A stretch of DNA of 64,000 bases, from the NCBI RefSeq assembly GCF_022259695.1, contig NZ_CP092099.1, positions 2,874,001-2,938,000 of the forward strand. The letters are read 5' to 3'. Below are positions 1-9,103 of this stretch, in pieces. Source of the DNA: Flaviramulus sp. BrNp1-15 (GTDB taxonomy: Bacteria; Bacteroidota; Bacteroidia; Flavobacteriales; Flavobacteriaceae). Each line of letters begins with the position of its first letter. The first letter of the stretch is position 1. Position numbers and translations under genes: made by a program. Under the pieces are notes generated by a model. The model was not told the DNA's origin. It was given only the letters and a program-made list of their open reading frames with translations, and ran no database searches.

Positions 1-2
1 GT

Positions 3-374
3 GATAATGACCCTATTCACATTATTAATGGTAAAGTGGTTGAAAAAAATGAGGTAGAACTATTAGATAAAGAGAACATTGAAAAAGTAGAAGTATTAAA
101 AGGCGAAGTGGCCATAAAAAAGTACGGAGATAAAGGAAAGGATGGCGTTGTAATGGTTACAACTAAAAAAAATAAAGTTAATATCATTAGTAATGATGGT
201 AAAGACCCATTATATATTATTGATGGAAAAGAGGTGAAAAAAGATGTTTTTTCAGATTTAAATGAAAACGACATTAAAACTATGAAAGTTTTAAAAGGTG
301 ATGCTGCTATAGAAAAATATGGTAAAAAAGGAGAAAATGGTGTTATTGAAATTACCACAAAAAAGAAAAACTAA
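3..374 (+). CDS. C-terminal part of a protein with TonB-plug-like repeats (5' end outside window)
   Basis: The reading frame is open from position 3, so the gene starts upstream of the window. The visible 123 residues hold two similar units of about 55 residues. Each has the pattern I-I-[ND]-G-K, then a V-L-K-G-[ED]-A-I-K-Y-G core and an ending like N-G-V-I-E-I-T-T-K-K. This is the plug motif of TonB-dependent receptors (compare LKDASATAIYGSRAANGVI in the SusC gene of this window). Repeats like this at a C-terminus are common in flavobacterial BlaR1/M56-type sensor peptidases, so that is my inference for the full protein. The peptidase part cannot be seen. A bidirectional terminator follows. 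Confidence 0.6.
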   Translation, partial: DNDPIHIINGKVVEKNEVELLDKENIEKVEVLKGEVAIKKYGDKGKDGVVMVTTKKNKVNIISNDGKDPLYIIDGKEVKKDVFSDLNENDIKTMKVLKGDAAIEKYGKKGENGVIEITTKKKN

Positions 375-397
375 TTTACCTTATCTATTGTAAAACA

Positions 398-433
398 AAA
401 ACCTCAAACTGTTTAGTTTGAGGTTTTCTTTTT
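398..433. terminator. Bidirectional intrinsic terminator
   Basis: A 13-bp stem (398-410 with 415-427, core CCTCAAACT/AGTTTGAGG) with a 4-nt loop is followed by a T-rich run on the plus strand and flanked by a T-rich run on the minus strand. It lies between two convergent genes and can serve both. Confidence 0.8.
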
Positions 434-452
434 AAAATTAAAATAATCTTAT

Positions 453-1055
453 TTATTTAGTTTTTTCCAGTAGAAATTGTTGATCGAACAATAAAAATAA
501 AATTCCGTTTACCTTATTGCCCATAGTTTTTCTTAATATAGAAAAAGCTTTGGTTATATGAGCTTCAACAGATTTTACAGAGATGTTTAAATATTCTGCA
601 ATCTCCATATTAGTAAGTCCTTCTTTTTTACTTAATAAAAAGGTTTGTTTACATTTTGGTGGCAATTTCTCTATCTCTTGTTTTACAATTGCTATAAGCT
701 TTATTAATGAGTTGTCCTTTTCATCTTCTACAATATAACTCAATGCATCAATATACTTTTTTTCTAATGATACAACAGATTTCTGCTTACGATATTGGTC
801 TATAAATTCATTGTAAACAGACCTATACAAATAACCTTTAATAGAAAAATCATCTTTAAGTTTTAAACGATGCTTCCATATTTTTATAAAAACATTCTGA
901 ACTATATCTTCGGATAAATCGTGATTATTAGTTAAACCATAAGCATAAACACAAAGCTTATGATGATAATTATCTACTAAAAAAGTGTAGGCGTTAGACT
1001 CGCCTTTTTTTAAAGCTTTTATAAAAGCAATATCATTAATAAAAGTTTCTGCCAT
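453..1055 (-). CDS. ECF-type RNA polymerase sigma-70 factor (FecI-like)
   Basis: This 200-residue protein has sigma region 2 (residues about 15-85, with AYGLTNNHDLSEDIVQ) and region 4 (residues about 125-180, with the helix-turn-helix MEIAEYLNISVKSVEAHI). The first ATG of the open frame is at 1082, but family length and the usual MAETFI-like start favour 1055. It diverges from a FecR-type anti-sigma gene and sits at the head of a SusC/SusD locus. The family model is that the outer membrane transporter signals through FecR to release this factor, which then transcribes the locus. The inducing glycan is inferred to be a xylan from the GH10 enzyme downstream. Confidence 0.9.
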   Translation of the reverse strand: MAETFINDIAFIKALKKGESNAYTFLVDNYHHKLCVYAYGLTNNHDLSEDIVQNVFIKIWKHRLKLKDDFSIKGYLYRSVYNEFIDQYRKQKSVVSLEKKYIDALSYIVEDEKDNSLIKLIAIVKQEIEKLPPKCKQTFLLSKKEGLTNMEIAEYLNISVKSVEAHITKAFSILRKTMGNKVNGILFLLFDQQFLLEKTK

Positions 1056-1157
1056 TCTTAAAGTGATAAAAATTACTATCAATTATTGCGAAAATATAAA
1101 AAATATAACTAAAAAGTTAGGGTTGTCTAAAATTACAACGTTGTAGTAAATATAGCT

Positions 1158-2306
1158 ATGATTTCAACAAAAGAAAAAAACCTCATCGTAAAGTACCTTA
1201 CTAAGCAAGCATCTTTTACAGAACTTGATGAATTAGGCGTATGGTTAGAACAATCTTCTAACGAAAAAGAATTTATCAACTATGTAAAAATCAATTATGC
1301 CATTGATTTTAATATGAAAAAATTTGATTCTGTAAATTCGAAAAAACAATTAATCGAATTAATCAATAAAGAAAAGAAAGTATACAAATTACGAAAAGTT
1401 AAAAGTTTTGGTAAATATGTGGCAATAGCTATAATCTTCTTATCATTAGGATATCTTTATCAAAATAAATACTTTTTCAATACACCTAGTCATACTATAA
1501 AAAGTGAGAACGTTACATTACAACTCGAAAATGGAAATATTGAAGTTATTAATGAAAATGGTTCTTCTAAAGTTTTAGATGCTCAAGGAAATATTGTTGG
1601 ATCTCAAGACGGCACCGAATTAGTTTATAACAATGAAGTTGAAAAAGAAACCTTAGTTTACAACACGCTTAACATCCCTTATGGTAAACGCTTTAAAATA
1701 AAACTCTCTGATGGTACCATAGTTCATTTAAACGCAGGAACATCTTTAAAATATCCTGTAAAATTTATTGAAGGGAAAGAAAGAAAAGTATTCTTAAAAG
1801 GAGAAGCCTTCTTTAATGTTGCCAAAGACACAAAGCACCCTTTTATTGTAAATTCTGACGAATTAAATGTTCAAGTACTTGGAACCCAATTTAATGTTTC
1901 TAGTTACCCTGAAGACACTGTAACCGATGTTGTACTAGTAGAAGGGTCTGTAAATCTTCACCTTGAAAAAAATAATAACCTAGATAACGACATAGTTTTA
2001 AAACCTGGTTTTAAAGGTAGTTTTAATAAAGATGAAGCTAATATAGATACTAAGCGTGTATTAACTAACATCTATACATCTTGGGTAGATGGAGAATTGT
2101 TTTTTAGAAATATAACTTTTGAAAATATTCTAAAAAAAATGGAAAGACATTATAATGTCACCATAATAAACAAAAATTTAAGCTTAAGTCAAGAAGAATT
2201 TAACGCCAGTTTTAGGGAAGCACCTATTGAAAAAATACTTGAGTATTTTGAAATTACTTACAATATAGAATATACCATAAACGAAAACAACATAATAATT
2301 AACTAA
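1158..2306 (+). CDS. FecR-family anti-sigma factor
   Basis: The 382-residue inner-membrane protein has a cytoplasmic N-terminus of about 85 residues, one transmembrane helix (about 87-101), a periplasmic FecR domain (about 170-270, with GKRFKIKLSDGTIVHLN and the FIVNS..LNVQVLGTQFNV stretch) and a C-terminal DUF4974-type domain (about 310-380, with GELFFRNITFENIL). It faces the ECF sigma gene across a 100-bp divergent promoter region and precedes susC. By family knowledge it binds the sigma factor and receives the signal from the STN domain of the SusC protein downstream. Confidence 0.92.
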   Translation: MISTKEKNLIVKYLTKQASFTELDELGVWLEQSSNEKEFINYVKINYAIDFNMKKFDSVNSKKQLIELINKEKKVYKLRKVKSFGKYVAIAIIFLSLGYLYQNKYFFNTPSHTIKSENVTLQLENGNIEVINENGSSKVLDAQGNIVGSQDGTELVYNNEVEKETLVYNTLNIPYGKRFKIKLSDGTIVHLNAGTSLKYPVKFIEGKERKVFLKGEAFFNVAKDTKHPFIVNSDELNVQVLGTQFNVSSYPEDTVTDVVLVEGSVNLHLEKNNNLDNDIVLKPGFKGSFNKDEANIDTKRVLTNIYTSWVDGELFFRNITFENILKKMERHYNVTIINKNLSLSQEEFNASFREAPIEKILEYFEITYNIEYTINENNIIIN

Positions 2307-2503
2307 ACTAAATAAAAACCATAAACTATATGACATAAAGTTATACCACAAAAACTAAATACACATCAACTAATTTTCTTCAGATTAAAGTTTTAATCCA
2401 AGTAAAAAAGAAGAATCGAAAAATGCTGGCACATTTTCCGATTCAATTAAGGTGTGATTAAATTAAACTAAACAGAATTAACCACAATTAACTTTTCTAA
2501 AGT

Positions 2504-5500
2504 ATGAAAAAACTTCTTATAAAAAAAAGAAGCCATCATCAACAATTTTTAAGATTTGATTTAAAGATGAAGCTTAGTATATTATTTTTATTCGTAACCC
2601 TGTTTACTTTACATGCAAATAATTCTTATTCACAACGAACAAAAGTTTCTTTGAATTTAGATAATGTAACTGTCGAACAGTTGATAGACGAAATTGAGAA
2701 CAAAACAGATTTTCGTTTTGTTTACAAAATTAAAGACGTAAATCTTCAGCGTGTAATAACCATTAAAACCAACAAAGAACTTATTGGTTCTGTTTTAGAA
2801 AAAGTTTTTAATGATACACAAACAACTTACAACGTCATTGATAAACAAGTGTTTTTAACAAAAAAGAAAGACACTTTAAAACCAAAAGAAAAACCTAAAG
2901 AAATAGGTTTAAATTCTGAAAACAGAATACAAGATTGGACTGTAAAAGGAAATATTTCGGACACATACGGTGTCCCATTACCTGGTACCAGTATACTTGA
3001 AAAAGGAACTACTAACGGAACACAAACAGATTTTGACGGTAATTATACAATTGATGTATCTAGTCAAGATGCTGTTTTAGTTGTTTCTTTTTTAGGTTAT
3101 ACCACAAAAGAAATCTCAGTAAATGGACAATCAACAATTAATATTACGCTTATTGAAGATGTAGCTTCTTTGGAAGAAGTTGTTGTTATAGGTTATGGTT
3201 CTTTAAAAAGAACAGATTTAACTGGATCTGTTACTTCGGTATCAGCTAAATCAATTGAACAATCAATTCCTACCTCTGTCGATCAGGTATTACAAGGTCG
3301 TGCAGCGGGTGTGCAAATTCAACAAAATAGTGGCGCACCAGGATCTAGCTCATCAATTCGTATTAGAGGTATAAGCTCTTTAACAGGATCAAACGAACCT
3401 ATTTTTGTAATTGATGGGGTTATAGTTGATAATCAAACTGGTTCATCAACAACAAATCCATTAGGAGCTATAAACCCTAATGATATAGAGTCTATAGATA
3501 TATTAAAAGATGCATCTGCCACAGCAATTTATGGTTCCAGAGCAGCAAATGGTGTAATAATTATAACAACTAAACGTGGTAAGAAAGGCGAAGCTACTGT
3601 AAACTTAGATTCTTACGTTGGTTGGCAAGAAATACCAAAAAAATTAAGTTTACTTAATCTTCAAGAATATGCCATCCATAAAAACACCCGATCAGATTTG
3701 GGTATTGTTCAAAGAGATCCAAATTTTATAAGACCAGATTTACTAGGTCAAGGTACCGATTGGCAAGATGAGTTATTCAATAAAGCATTAATACAAAATT
3801 ATAATCTATCCTTTTCGGGAGGAAATGAAAAAAGCACATATAATATGGGTCTTGGGTACTTAGATCAAGAAGGTATTGCTTTTGGTTCTTCTTTTGAAAG
3901 ATTAAGTTTAAGAGGTGTTTTAGATTCTCAAATTAAAGATTATTTAAAAGTTGGTGTTAATCTTGCTTTTAATAATTCTAAACAAATACGAACTGTTTCT
4001 GAAGGCTCTTTAATTTCTATTGCATTAAGACAAACACCAAATGTTGCGGTTAGAAATGCAGAAGGTAATTTTGATGGACCAGATAATGATGAGTTTGTAC
4101 AAAACAACCCAATAGGTTTAGCAAGTATAAGAGATAATCGAGGTGAAAACTCTCGTATAATTGGTAATACATATGCCGAATTAACCTTTTTTGAAGGACT
4201 AAAATTCAAAACGACTTACGCTTTTGATTATGGATTCTCTAATAGTTATACGTTTGATCCTTCGTATAAATTTGGAGCTATTGAAAGAGACTTAAGAGAA
4301 TCTACAAGAACTAAAGCTAATAGTAAATTTTACAGTATAACTAACTTATTAACTTATAACAAAGTTTTTGGTAAGCATAGTGTAAACACCATGTTAGGGC
4401 AAGAATATCAAGAAGGTAGTTATGAAGATTTATTTGGGTATAGATCTGGATTTCTTACAAATAATGCTACAGATTTAAATTTAGGAGATGCTACAACTGC
4501 AAGAAATGGTAATTTTAGAAATGCAAATGCATTAAGTTCGTATTTTGCCAGAGCATTTTATTCTTTTGATGATAAATATTTATTAACAGGTACATTACGT
4601 TATGATGGTTCGTCTAGATTCGCTAAAGAAAATAGATGGGGCTGGTTTCCTTCTGTAGCTTTAGCTTGGAGAATATCTAATGAGAACTTTTTACAAGATA
4701 ATGCAACCATTAACGACTTAAAATTACGTTTAGGATGGGGTACAGTTGGAAATCAGTCTGCACCAAACTATGCATTTACTTCTCTTTATGGAGCATCTGC
4801 AACAAACCAAGGGACAGGCTTATTACCATCAAATACAGCTAATCCAGATTTACAATGGGAAACCACTTATTCAAGTAATGTAGGTTTAGACTTAGGTTTA
4901 TTCAAAAACCGCATACAACTAACTGCTGATGTTTATTATAAAAAAACTGAAGACCTATTATTGCAATTACCATTACCTGCTTACGCAGGAAGCACAGGTA
5001 TTGGATCTACAGCACCGCCTGTTGTAAATATTGGTTCGTTAGAAAATAAAGGTTTAGAAATATCATTAAATACTGTAAATGCTAGCAATGAAGATTTTAC
5101 TTGGAATTCTAGTTTAGTATTCTCTTTAAACAGAAATAAAGTTTTATCCCTAAATTCTGAAACTGGTATTCTAGATGAAACATTACAAGTAGGTTCAGAG
5201 ACAACCATTGTAACTAGAACAGCTGTAGGACAGCCTATTGGTCAATTTTACGGGTACAAAGTTATTGGTCGTTTTGAAGATGCTACCGATTTCTATTATA
5301 GAAATGAAGCTGGAGATATTGTACCAACACCATTGCCAGCAGATGTGAATAGTATAGGAGAAAATGCCATGTGGATAGGTGATTATATTTTTGAAGATAT
5401 TAATAAGGATGGCGTAATTAATGAGCAAGACAGAACTTATATTGGTAACCCATCACCAGACTTCACTTTTGGTATAGGTAACACGTTTTCATATCAAGGT

Positions 5501-6010
5501 TTTGATTTAAATATCTTTCTTACTGGTTCCTACGGAAATGAAGTAGTTAATTACCAAAGACGCTTCTTAGAAAACCCAAGAGGTAATACAAACTTATTGT
5601 CATCTGCTTTAGGTTATGCTGAATTAGCGTTAATTGATCCAAATGGACCAAACGATTACAGGAATGTTCAAATTGTTGGTGGAGATCCTTACATGCCTAG
5701 AATAGCTGCATCATCAGCAGCTTCAACATCTAACTTTAGATATAGTGATAGATTTGTTGAGGATGGTTCTTATTTAAGAATACAAAACATATCATTTGGT
5801 TATAATCTTCCTCAATCTTTTGTATCAAAACTTGGTTTAGATAATCTCAAGGTTTACAGCAATATGCAAAACGTATTTACTTTTACTAAATACTCTGGTT
5901 ATGACCCAGAAGTTGGTTCAATAAACCAAAATGCATTGCTTTCTGGAATAGATAATGCGAGATATCCTTCTCCACAAATTTACACTATAGGTATTAATGC
6001 CAAATTTTAA
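2504..6010 (+). CDS. SusC/RagA-family TonB-linked outer membrane transporter with STN domain
   Basis: This 1168-residue outer membrane importer has a long signal region ending near NSYSQ (about residue 44). Then come an STN/secretin-like signalling domain (about 47-122), a carboxypeptidase-regulatory-like beta domain (about 145-225), the TonB-box region EEVVVIGYG, a plug domain (RIRGISSLTGSN, LKDASATAIYGSRAANGV) and a beta-barrel to the C-terminus. The STN domain marks it as a transducing transporter that can contact the FecR protein encoded just upstream. It forms the pedal-bin pair with the SusD protein whose gene follows directly. The substrate is inferred to be xylo-oligosaccharide from the downstream GH10 gene. 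Confidence 0.95.
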   Translation: MKKLLIKKRSHHQQFLRFDLKMKLSILFLFVTLFTLHANNSYSQRTKVSLNLDNVTVEQLIDEIENKTDFRFVYKIKDVNLQRVITIKTNKELIGSVLEKVFNDTQTTYNVIDKQVFLTKKKDTLKPKEKPKEIGLNSENRIQDWTVKGNISDTYGVPLPGTSILEKGTTNGTQTDFDGNYTIDVSSQDAVLVVSFLGYTTKEISVNGQSTINITLIEDVASLEEVVVIGYGSLKRTDLTGSVTSVSAKSIEQSIPTSVDQVLQGRAAGVQIQQNSGAPGSSSSIRIRGISSLTGSNEPIFVIDGVIVDNQTGSSTTNPLGAINPNDIESIDILKDASATAIYGSRAANGVIIITTKRGKKGEATVNLDSYVGWQEIPKKLSLLNLQEYAIHKNTRSDLGIVQRDPNFIRPDLLGQGTDWQDELFNKALIQNYNLSFSGGNEKSTYNMGLGYLDQEGIAFGSSFERLSLRGVLDSQIKDYLKVGVNLAFNNSKQIRTVSEGSLISIALRQTPNVAVRNAEGNFDGPDNDEFVQNNPIGLASIRDNRGENSRIIGNTYAELTFFEGLKFKTTYAFDYGFSNSYTFDPSYKFGAIERDLRESTRTKANSKFYSITNLLTYNKVFGKHSVNTMLGQEYQEGSYEDLFGYRSGFLTNNATDLNLGDATTARNGNFRNANALSSYFARAFYSFDDKYLLTGTLRYDGSSRFAKENRWGWFPSVALAWRISNENFLQDNATINDLKLRLGWGTVGNQSAPNYAFTSLYGASATNQGTGLLPSNTANPDLQWETTYSSNVGLDLGLFKNRIQLTADVYYKKTEDLLLQLPLPAYAGSTGIGSTAPPVVNIGSLENKGLEISLNTVNASNEDFTWNSSLVFSLNRNKVLSLNSETGILDETLQVGSETTIVTRTAVGQPIGQFYGYKVIGRFEDATDFYYRNEAGDIVPTPLPADVNSIGENAMWIGDYIFEDINKDGVINEQDRTYIGNPSPDFTFGIGNTFSYQGFDLNIFLTGSYGNEVVNYQRRFLENPRGNTNLLSSALGYAELALIDPNGPNDYRNVQIVGGDPYMPRIAASSAASTSNFRYSDRFVEDGSYLRIQNISFGYNLPQSFVSKLGLDNLKVYSNMQNVFTFTKYSGYDPEVGSINQNALLSGIDNARYPSPQIYTIGINAKF

Positions 6011-6023
6011 AAAAAATCACCTT

Positions 6024-7658
6024 ATGAAAACAAAAAAATATATAAAACATTTTCTTTTTGTATCACTAATCATAGGCTTTTTTAGTTGTAGTGATAATTT
6101 AGATATAGCACCTTCAGATCAAATTGCGAAAGAAAACTTCTTTCAATCTGAAGACGATTTTTTAGCAGCAACCGGACCGCTTTACAATAGAGTTTGGTTT
6201 TCTTTTAATGATAAATTTTATTTTGGTTTAGGAGATGGTCGCTCAAATAACTTATATGCACCATTCTCAGATTACATTTTCCCGTTTTCTGACTTTACAG
6301 AAACTGGTCTAACAGGACCTCTTGTTGAAGCATGGGGATCATTATATGTAGTAATTCAACAATCTAATAGAGCTATTTTAGGAATTGAAGAAAGTCCTGT
6401 TGATGAAGACATTAAGAGACAATATGTAGCAGAAGCACGATTTATGCGAGGTACTGCCTATTGGTATTTGGCTTCACTTTGGGGTGATGCTATAATCTCA
6501 ACAGATCCAAATGCTTTAGTAGCAAACCCTATAGTTAGTAAAAATCCAAGACAAGATGTTTATGAGTTTGCAATGCGTGATTTAGAATTTGCTGCTAAAT
6601 ATTTACCAGAGCAAGAAAAACAGTCAGGTAGAGTTACAAAATACAGTGCTTTTGGCATGCTTTCACGTTTATATTTATCTTATGCTGGTTTGAGTGATAA
6701 TCCTAATAGTAGCACACGAAATCAAGAATACCTTGATTTAGCTAAAAGTGCAGCTGCTAAAGTTATCGAGGAAGGGCCATATATGTTAATGGATGACTAT
6801 GCAGACTTGTACAAAATAGAAAACAACAATAACTCAGAGTCTATGTTTGCGCTTCAATGGGTTCCAAATGGAGATTATGGTGTTACAAATCCACATCAAG
6901 CCTTTTTTGCACTAAATTCTGAAATTACTGGAGATGATGCCGCTTGGGGATTTTTTACCAGAGCTACATATGATGTTCTACAAATCTATGAAGCAAACGA
7001 TCTAAGACGTCATGCAACTTGGATGGCAGACGGAGATTTTTATCCAGAAATTAGTAAAGAAAATGGTGGATACGAAGTTGACCACGAAAACACTTATCTT
7101 ACTGTAAAAAAAGGAGTTGTAGGTTCTACAAAAGATAATGCTAATATTTCAAGAATGAATTCGGCATTAAATACATACATGCTTAGACTAGGTGAAGTGT
7201 ACTTAAACTATGCAGAAGCAACATTAGGTAATGATGCAAGTACATCTGATGCAAATGCATTAATGTATGTTAATACACTTAGAGCGAGAGCAGGTTTAGA
7301 AGATTTAACAAGTTTATCTTTTGATGATCTTTTCTTAGAAAGAAGAATTGAACTGTGTATGGAAGGTCAATTCTGGTATGACTTAGTAAGAAGATCTTAT
7401 TACAAACAACAAGAAACAATTAACTACATAATTGCTCAAGAAAGAGAGCTTGTTATTCCTTTTACTTATGACGCAGAAACGAATGAAGTTTCAATAGATG
7501 ACACTCGAGATAATCAAACTCAAGCAATTGGCACAATAGACGAAGGTGTTTTTCTTTTACCTTATCCAGAGTCTGAAGTAGTACAAAATCCATTATTGGG
7601 TGAAGATCCAGTGCCATATGAATTTACTGAAGATAGAATAACAGATTTATTTGATTAA
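6024..7658 (+). CDS. SusD/RagB-family surface glycan-binding lipoprotein
   Basis: The protein has 544 residues when started at the ATG at 6024. An earlier ATG at 5997 would overlap susC and add nine residues ahead of the signal peptide. A lipobox (IGFFSCSDN) gives a lipidated cysteine near residue 22. The SusD pattern is clear: the early DNLDIAPSDQ segment, TPR-like helices with RFMRGTAYWYL, and the C-terminal RARAGLEDL and ERRIELCMEGQFWYDLVRR motifs. It caps the SusC channel and binds the incoming glycan at the cell surface. It lies 13 bp behind susC in the same operon. Confidence 0.95.
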   Translation: MKTKKYIKHFLFVSLIIGFFSCSDNLDIAPSDQIAKENFFQSEDDFLAATGPLYNRVWFSFNDKFYFGLGDGRSNNLYAPFSDYIFPFSDFTETGLTGPLVEAWGSLYVVIQQSNRAILGIEESPVDEDIKRQYVAEARFMRGTAYWYLASLWGDAIISTDPNALVANPIVSKNPRQDVYEFAMRDLEFAAKYLPEQEKQSGRVTKYSAFGMLSRLYLSYAGLSDNPNSSTRNQEYLDLAKSAAAKVIEEGPYMLMDDYADLYKIENNNNSESMFALQWVPNGDYGVTNPHQAFFALNSEITGDDAAWGFFTRATYDVLQIYEANDLRRHATWMADGDFYPEISKENGGYEVDHENTYLTVKKGVVGSTKDNANISRMNSALNTYMLRLGEVYLNYAEATLGNDASTSDANALMYVNTLRARAGLEDLTSLSFDDLFLERRIELCMEGQFWYDLVRRSYYKQQETINYIIAQERELVIPFTYDAETNEVSIDDTRDNQTQAIGTIDEGVFLLPYPESEVVQNPLLGEDPVPYEFTEDRITDLFD

Positions 7659-7690
7659 CCCAAATATTAAAAATTTAATAATTGATTGAT

Positions 7691-9076
7691 ATGAAAAAAT
7701 ATGTATTAACTAAAAATTATTTGACATACTTGAGATTCTTTGCAATTATAATAACTGCAATGTTATATGTTTCTTGCGAGGACGATGATGCATCTGGTAG
7801 TGAAATAATAATTGAAAATGTGTATTTACAAGATGTAAATTCAACAGTACAAGACAGACAGATTTCATTTGCACGTTTAGGGCAATTATTACGTATTCAA
7901 GGATCAGGTTTTACAGGTCTTAAAAAAGTATATATTAATGGTTTTGATACTTTTTTCAACACGGTTTACGTTTCAGATAATTCAATGGTTATCCGTGTTT
8001 CAGGAGATACACCAACTATTGATGCTGAAGAAAGTGTTAGAAACACCATTCGTATGGTAAATAACAACTTTGAAACCACGTTTTCATTTGAAATACGAGC
8101 AGCAGCCCCTAGTATAAGAAGTATTTCTAATACGTTACCAAACCCTGGCGAACAAATTACTGTTTATGGTAGCGGTTTATTAGAGATAATAAAAGTTATT
8201 TTCCCTGGAGATGTTGAAGTAACAACAGATATCACTTATGATGAAGAAGATGGTGAGTTTTTCACTGTAACTGTTCCTGATGGTGTTTCAGAAGATGGAG
8301 GATCATTATTTATTGAATCTGCAAATGGAGGAGCCTACTCACCAGCGTACTTTAATTTCAAAAAAGGGGTTATTCTAGATTTTGAAGGTAGTGGGTCACA
8401 AGGTTTTTGGAGTTGGAGTGAAACAGGAAGCATGATTAATGATGAAGATCTAGAATCTGCTTCAATAGGTTCAGGAAATATTTCTCAAGGTACTTATGTG
8501 GCACATCGTCCTGCGCGTATTGCTTCATTTCCTGCCGTTTCTAATAGAAACTCAGAAGTTTGGACTGCTGGTAACGATGTGGATAACTGGAGAGGTCAAT
8601 TAACTCCCTATATTCCTGCATCAACGCCTTTAGAAGAGGTTGCATTTCAATTTGATGTTTACGTTCCTGAAGCTTGGGAAGGTTCTGGGTTCTTAAAAAT
8701 CTGTTTAGATAATAGTTTTAATGGTGGTGAATGGAGTCGAGCTAGTTATAACTATGTCCCATGGATTGTTAATGGAGAAGTTGAAGCATTTCAAACAACT
8801 GGTTGGACAACTGTAACAGTTCCACTAAACATGTTTTATGCATTCTCAGATGCTGATTATACTTTTGAGGATGTTTTAGCTTACAGAGAAGCAGCTAATT
8901 TTAAAAATTTCGGGTTCTTCTTTGAAAACTCCGATTTTACTCTAGCTAATATTACTGGAAATGATAGTGACAGTGAAACAGAATTTGCTTCATCACCAAC
9001 TTCGGTAAATGTATATACTGATAATTGGAGAATTGTATCCTTGGAAACACCTACATTTAGTGACTTCCCAGAATAA
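7691..9076 (+). CDS. Surface glycan-binding lipoprotein with IPT/TIG domains (SGBP-B-like)
   Basis: The 461-residue protein begins at ATG 7691 with a signal peptide and lipobox MLYVSCEDD. Residues about 40-125 and 130-215 look like two immunoglobulin-like IPT/TIG repeats (QLLRIQGSGFTGLKKVYINGF and QITVYGSGLLEIIKVIFPG). The C-terminal half is a beta-sandwich-like region rich in Trp with DNWRGQLTPYIPA and VYTDNWRIV, as in the glycan-binding domain of SusE/SGBP-B-like proteins. Its place between susD and the xylanase supports a role in tethering polysaccharide at the surface. No catalytic residues were recognised. Confidence 0.8.
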   Translation: MKKYVLTKNYLTYLRFFAIIITAMLYVSCEDDDASGSEIIIENVYLQDVNSTVQDRQISFARLGQLLRIQGSGFTGLKKVYINGFDTFFNTVYVSDNSMVIRVSGDTPTIDAEESVRNTIRMVNNNFETTFSFEIRAAAPSIRSISNTLPNPGEQITVYGSGLLEIIKVIFPGDVEVTTDITYDEEDGEFFTVTVPDGVSEDGGSLFIESANGGAYSPAYFNFKKGVILDFEGSGSQGFWSWSETGSMINDEDLESASIGSGNISQGTYVAHRPARIASFPAVSNRNSEVWTAGNDVDNWRGQLTPYIPASTPLEEVAFQFDVYVPEAWEGSGFLKICLDNSFNGGEWSRASYNYVPWIVNGEVEAFQTTGWTTVTVPLNMFYAFSDADYTFEDVLAYREAANFKNFGFFFENSDFTLANITGNDSDSETEFASSPTSVNVYTDNWRIVSLETPTFSDFPE

Positions 9077-9103
9077 ATTATATCATCCTAAAAAAATAGA
9101 AAA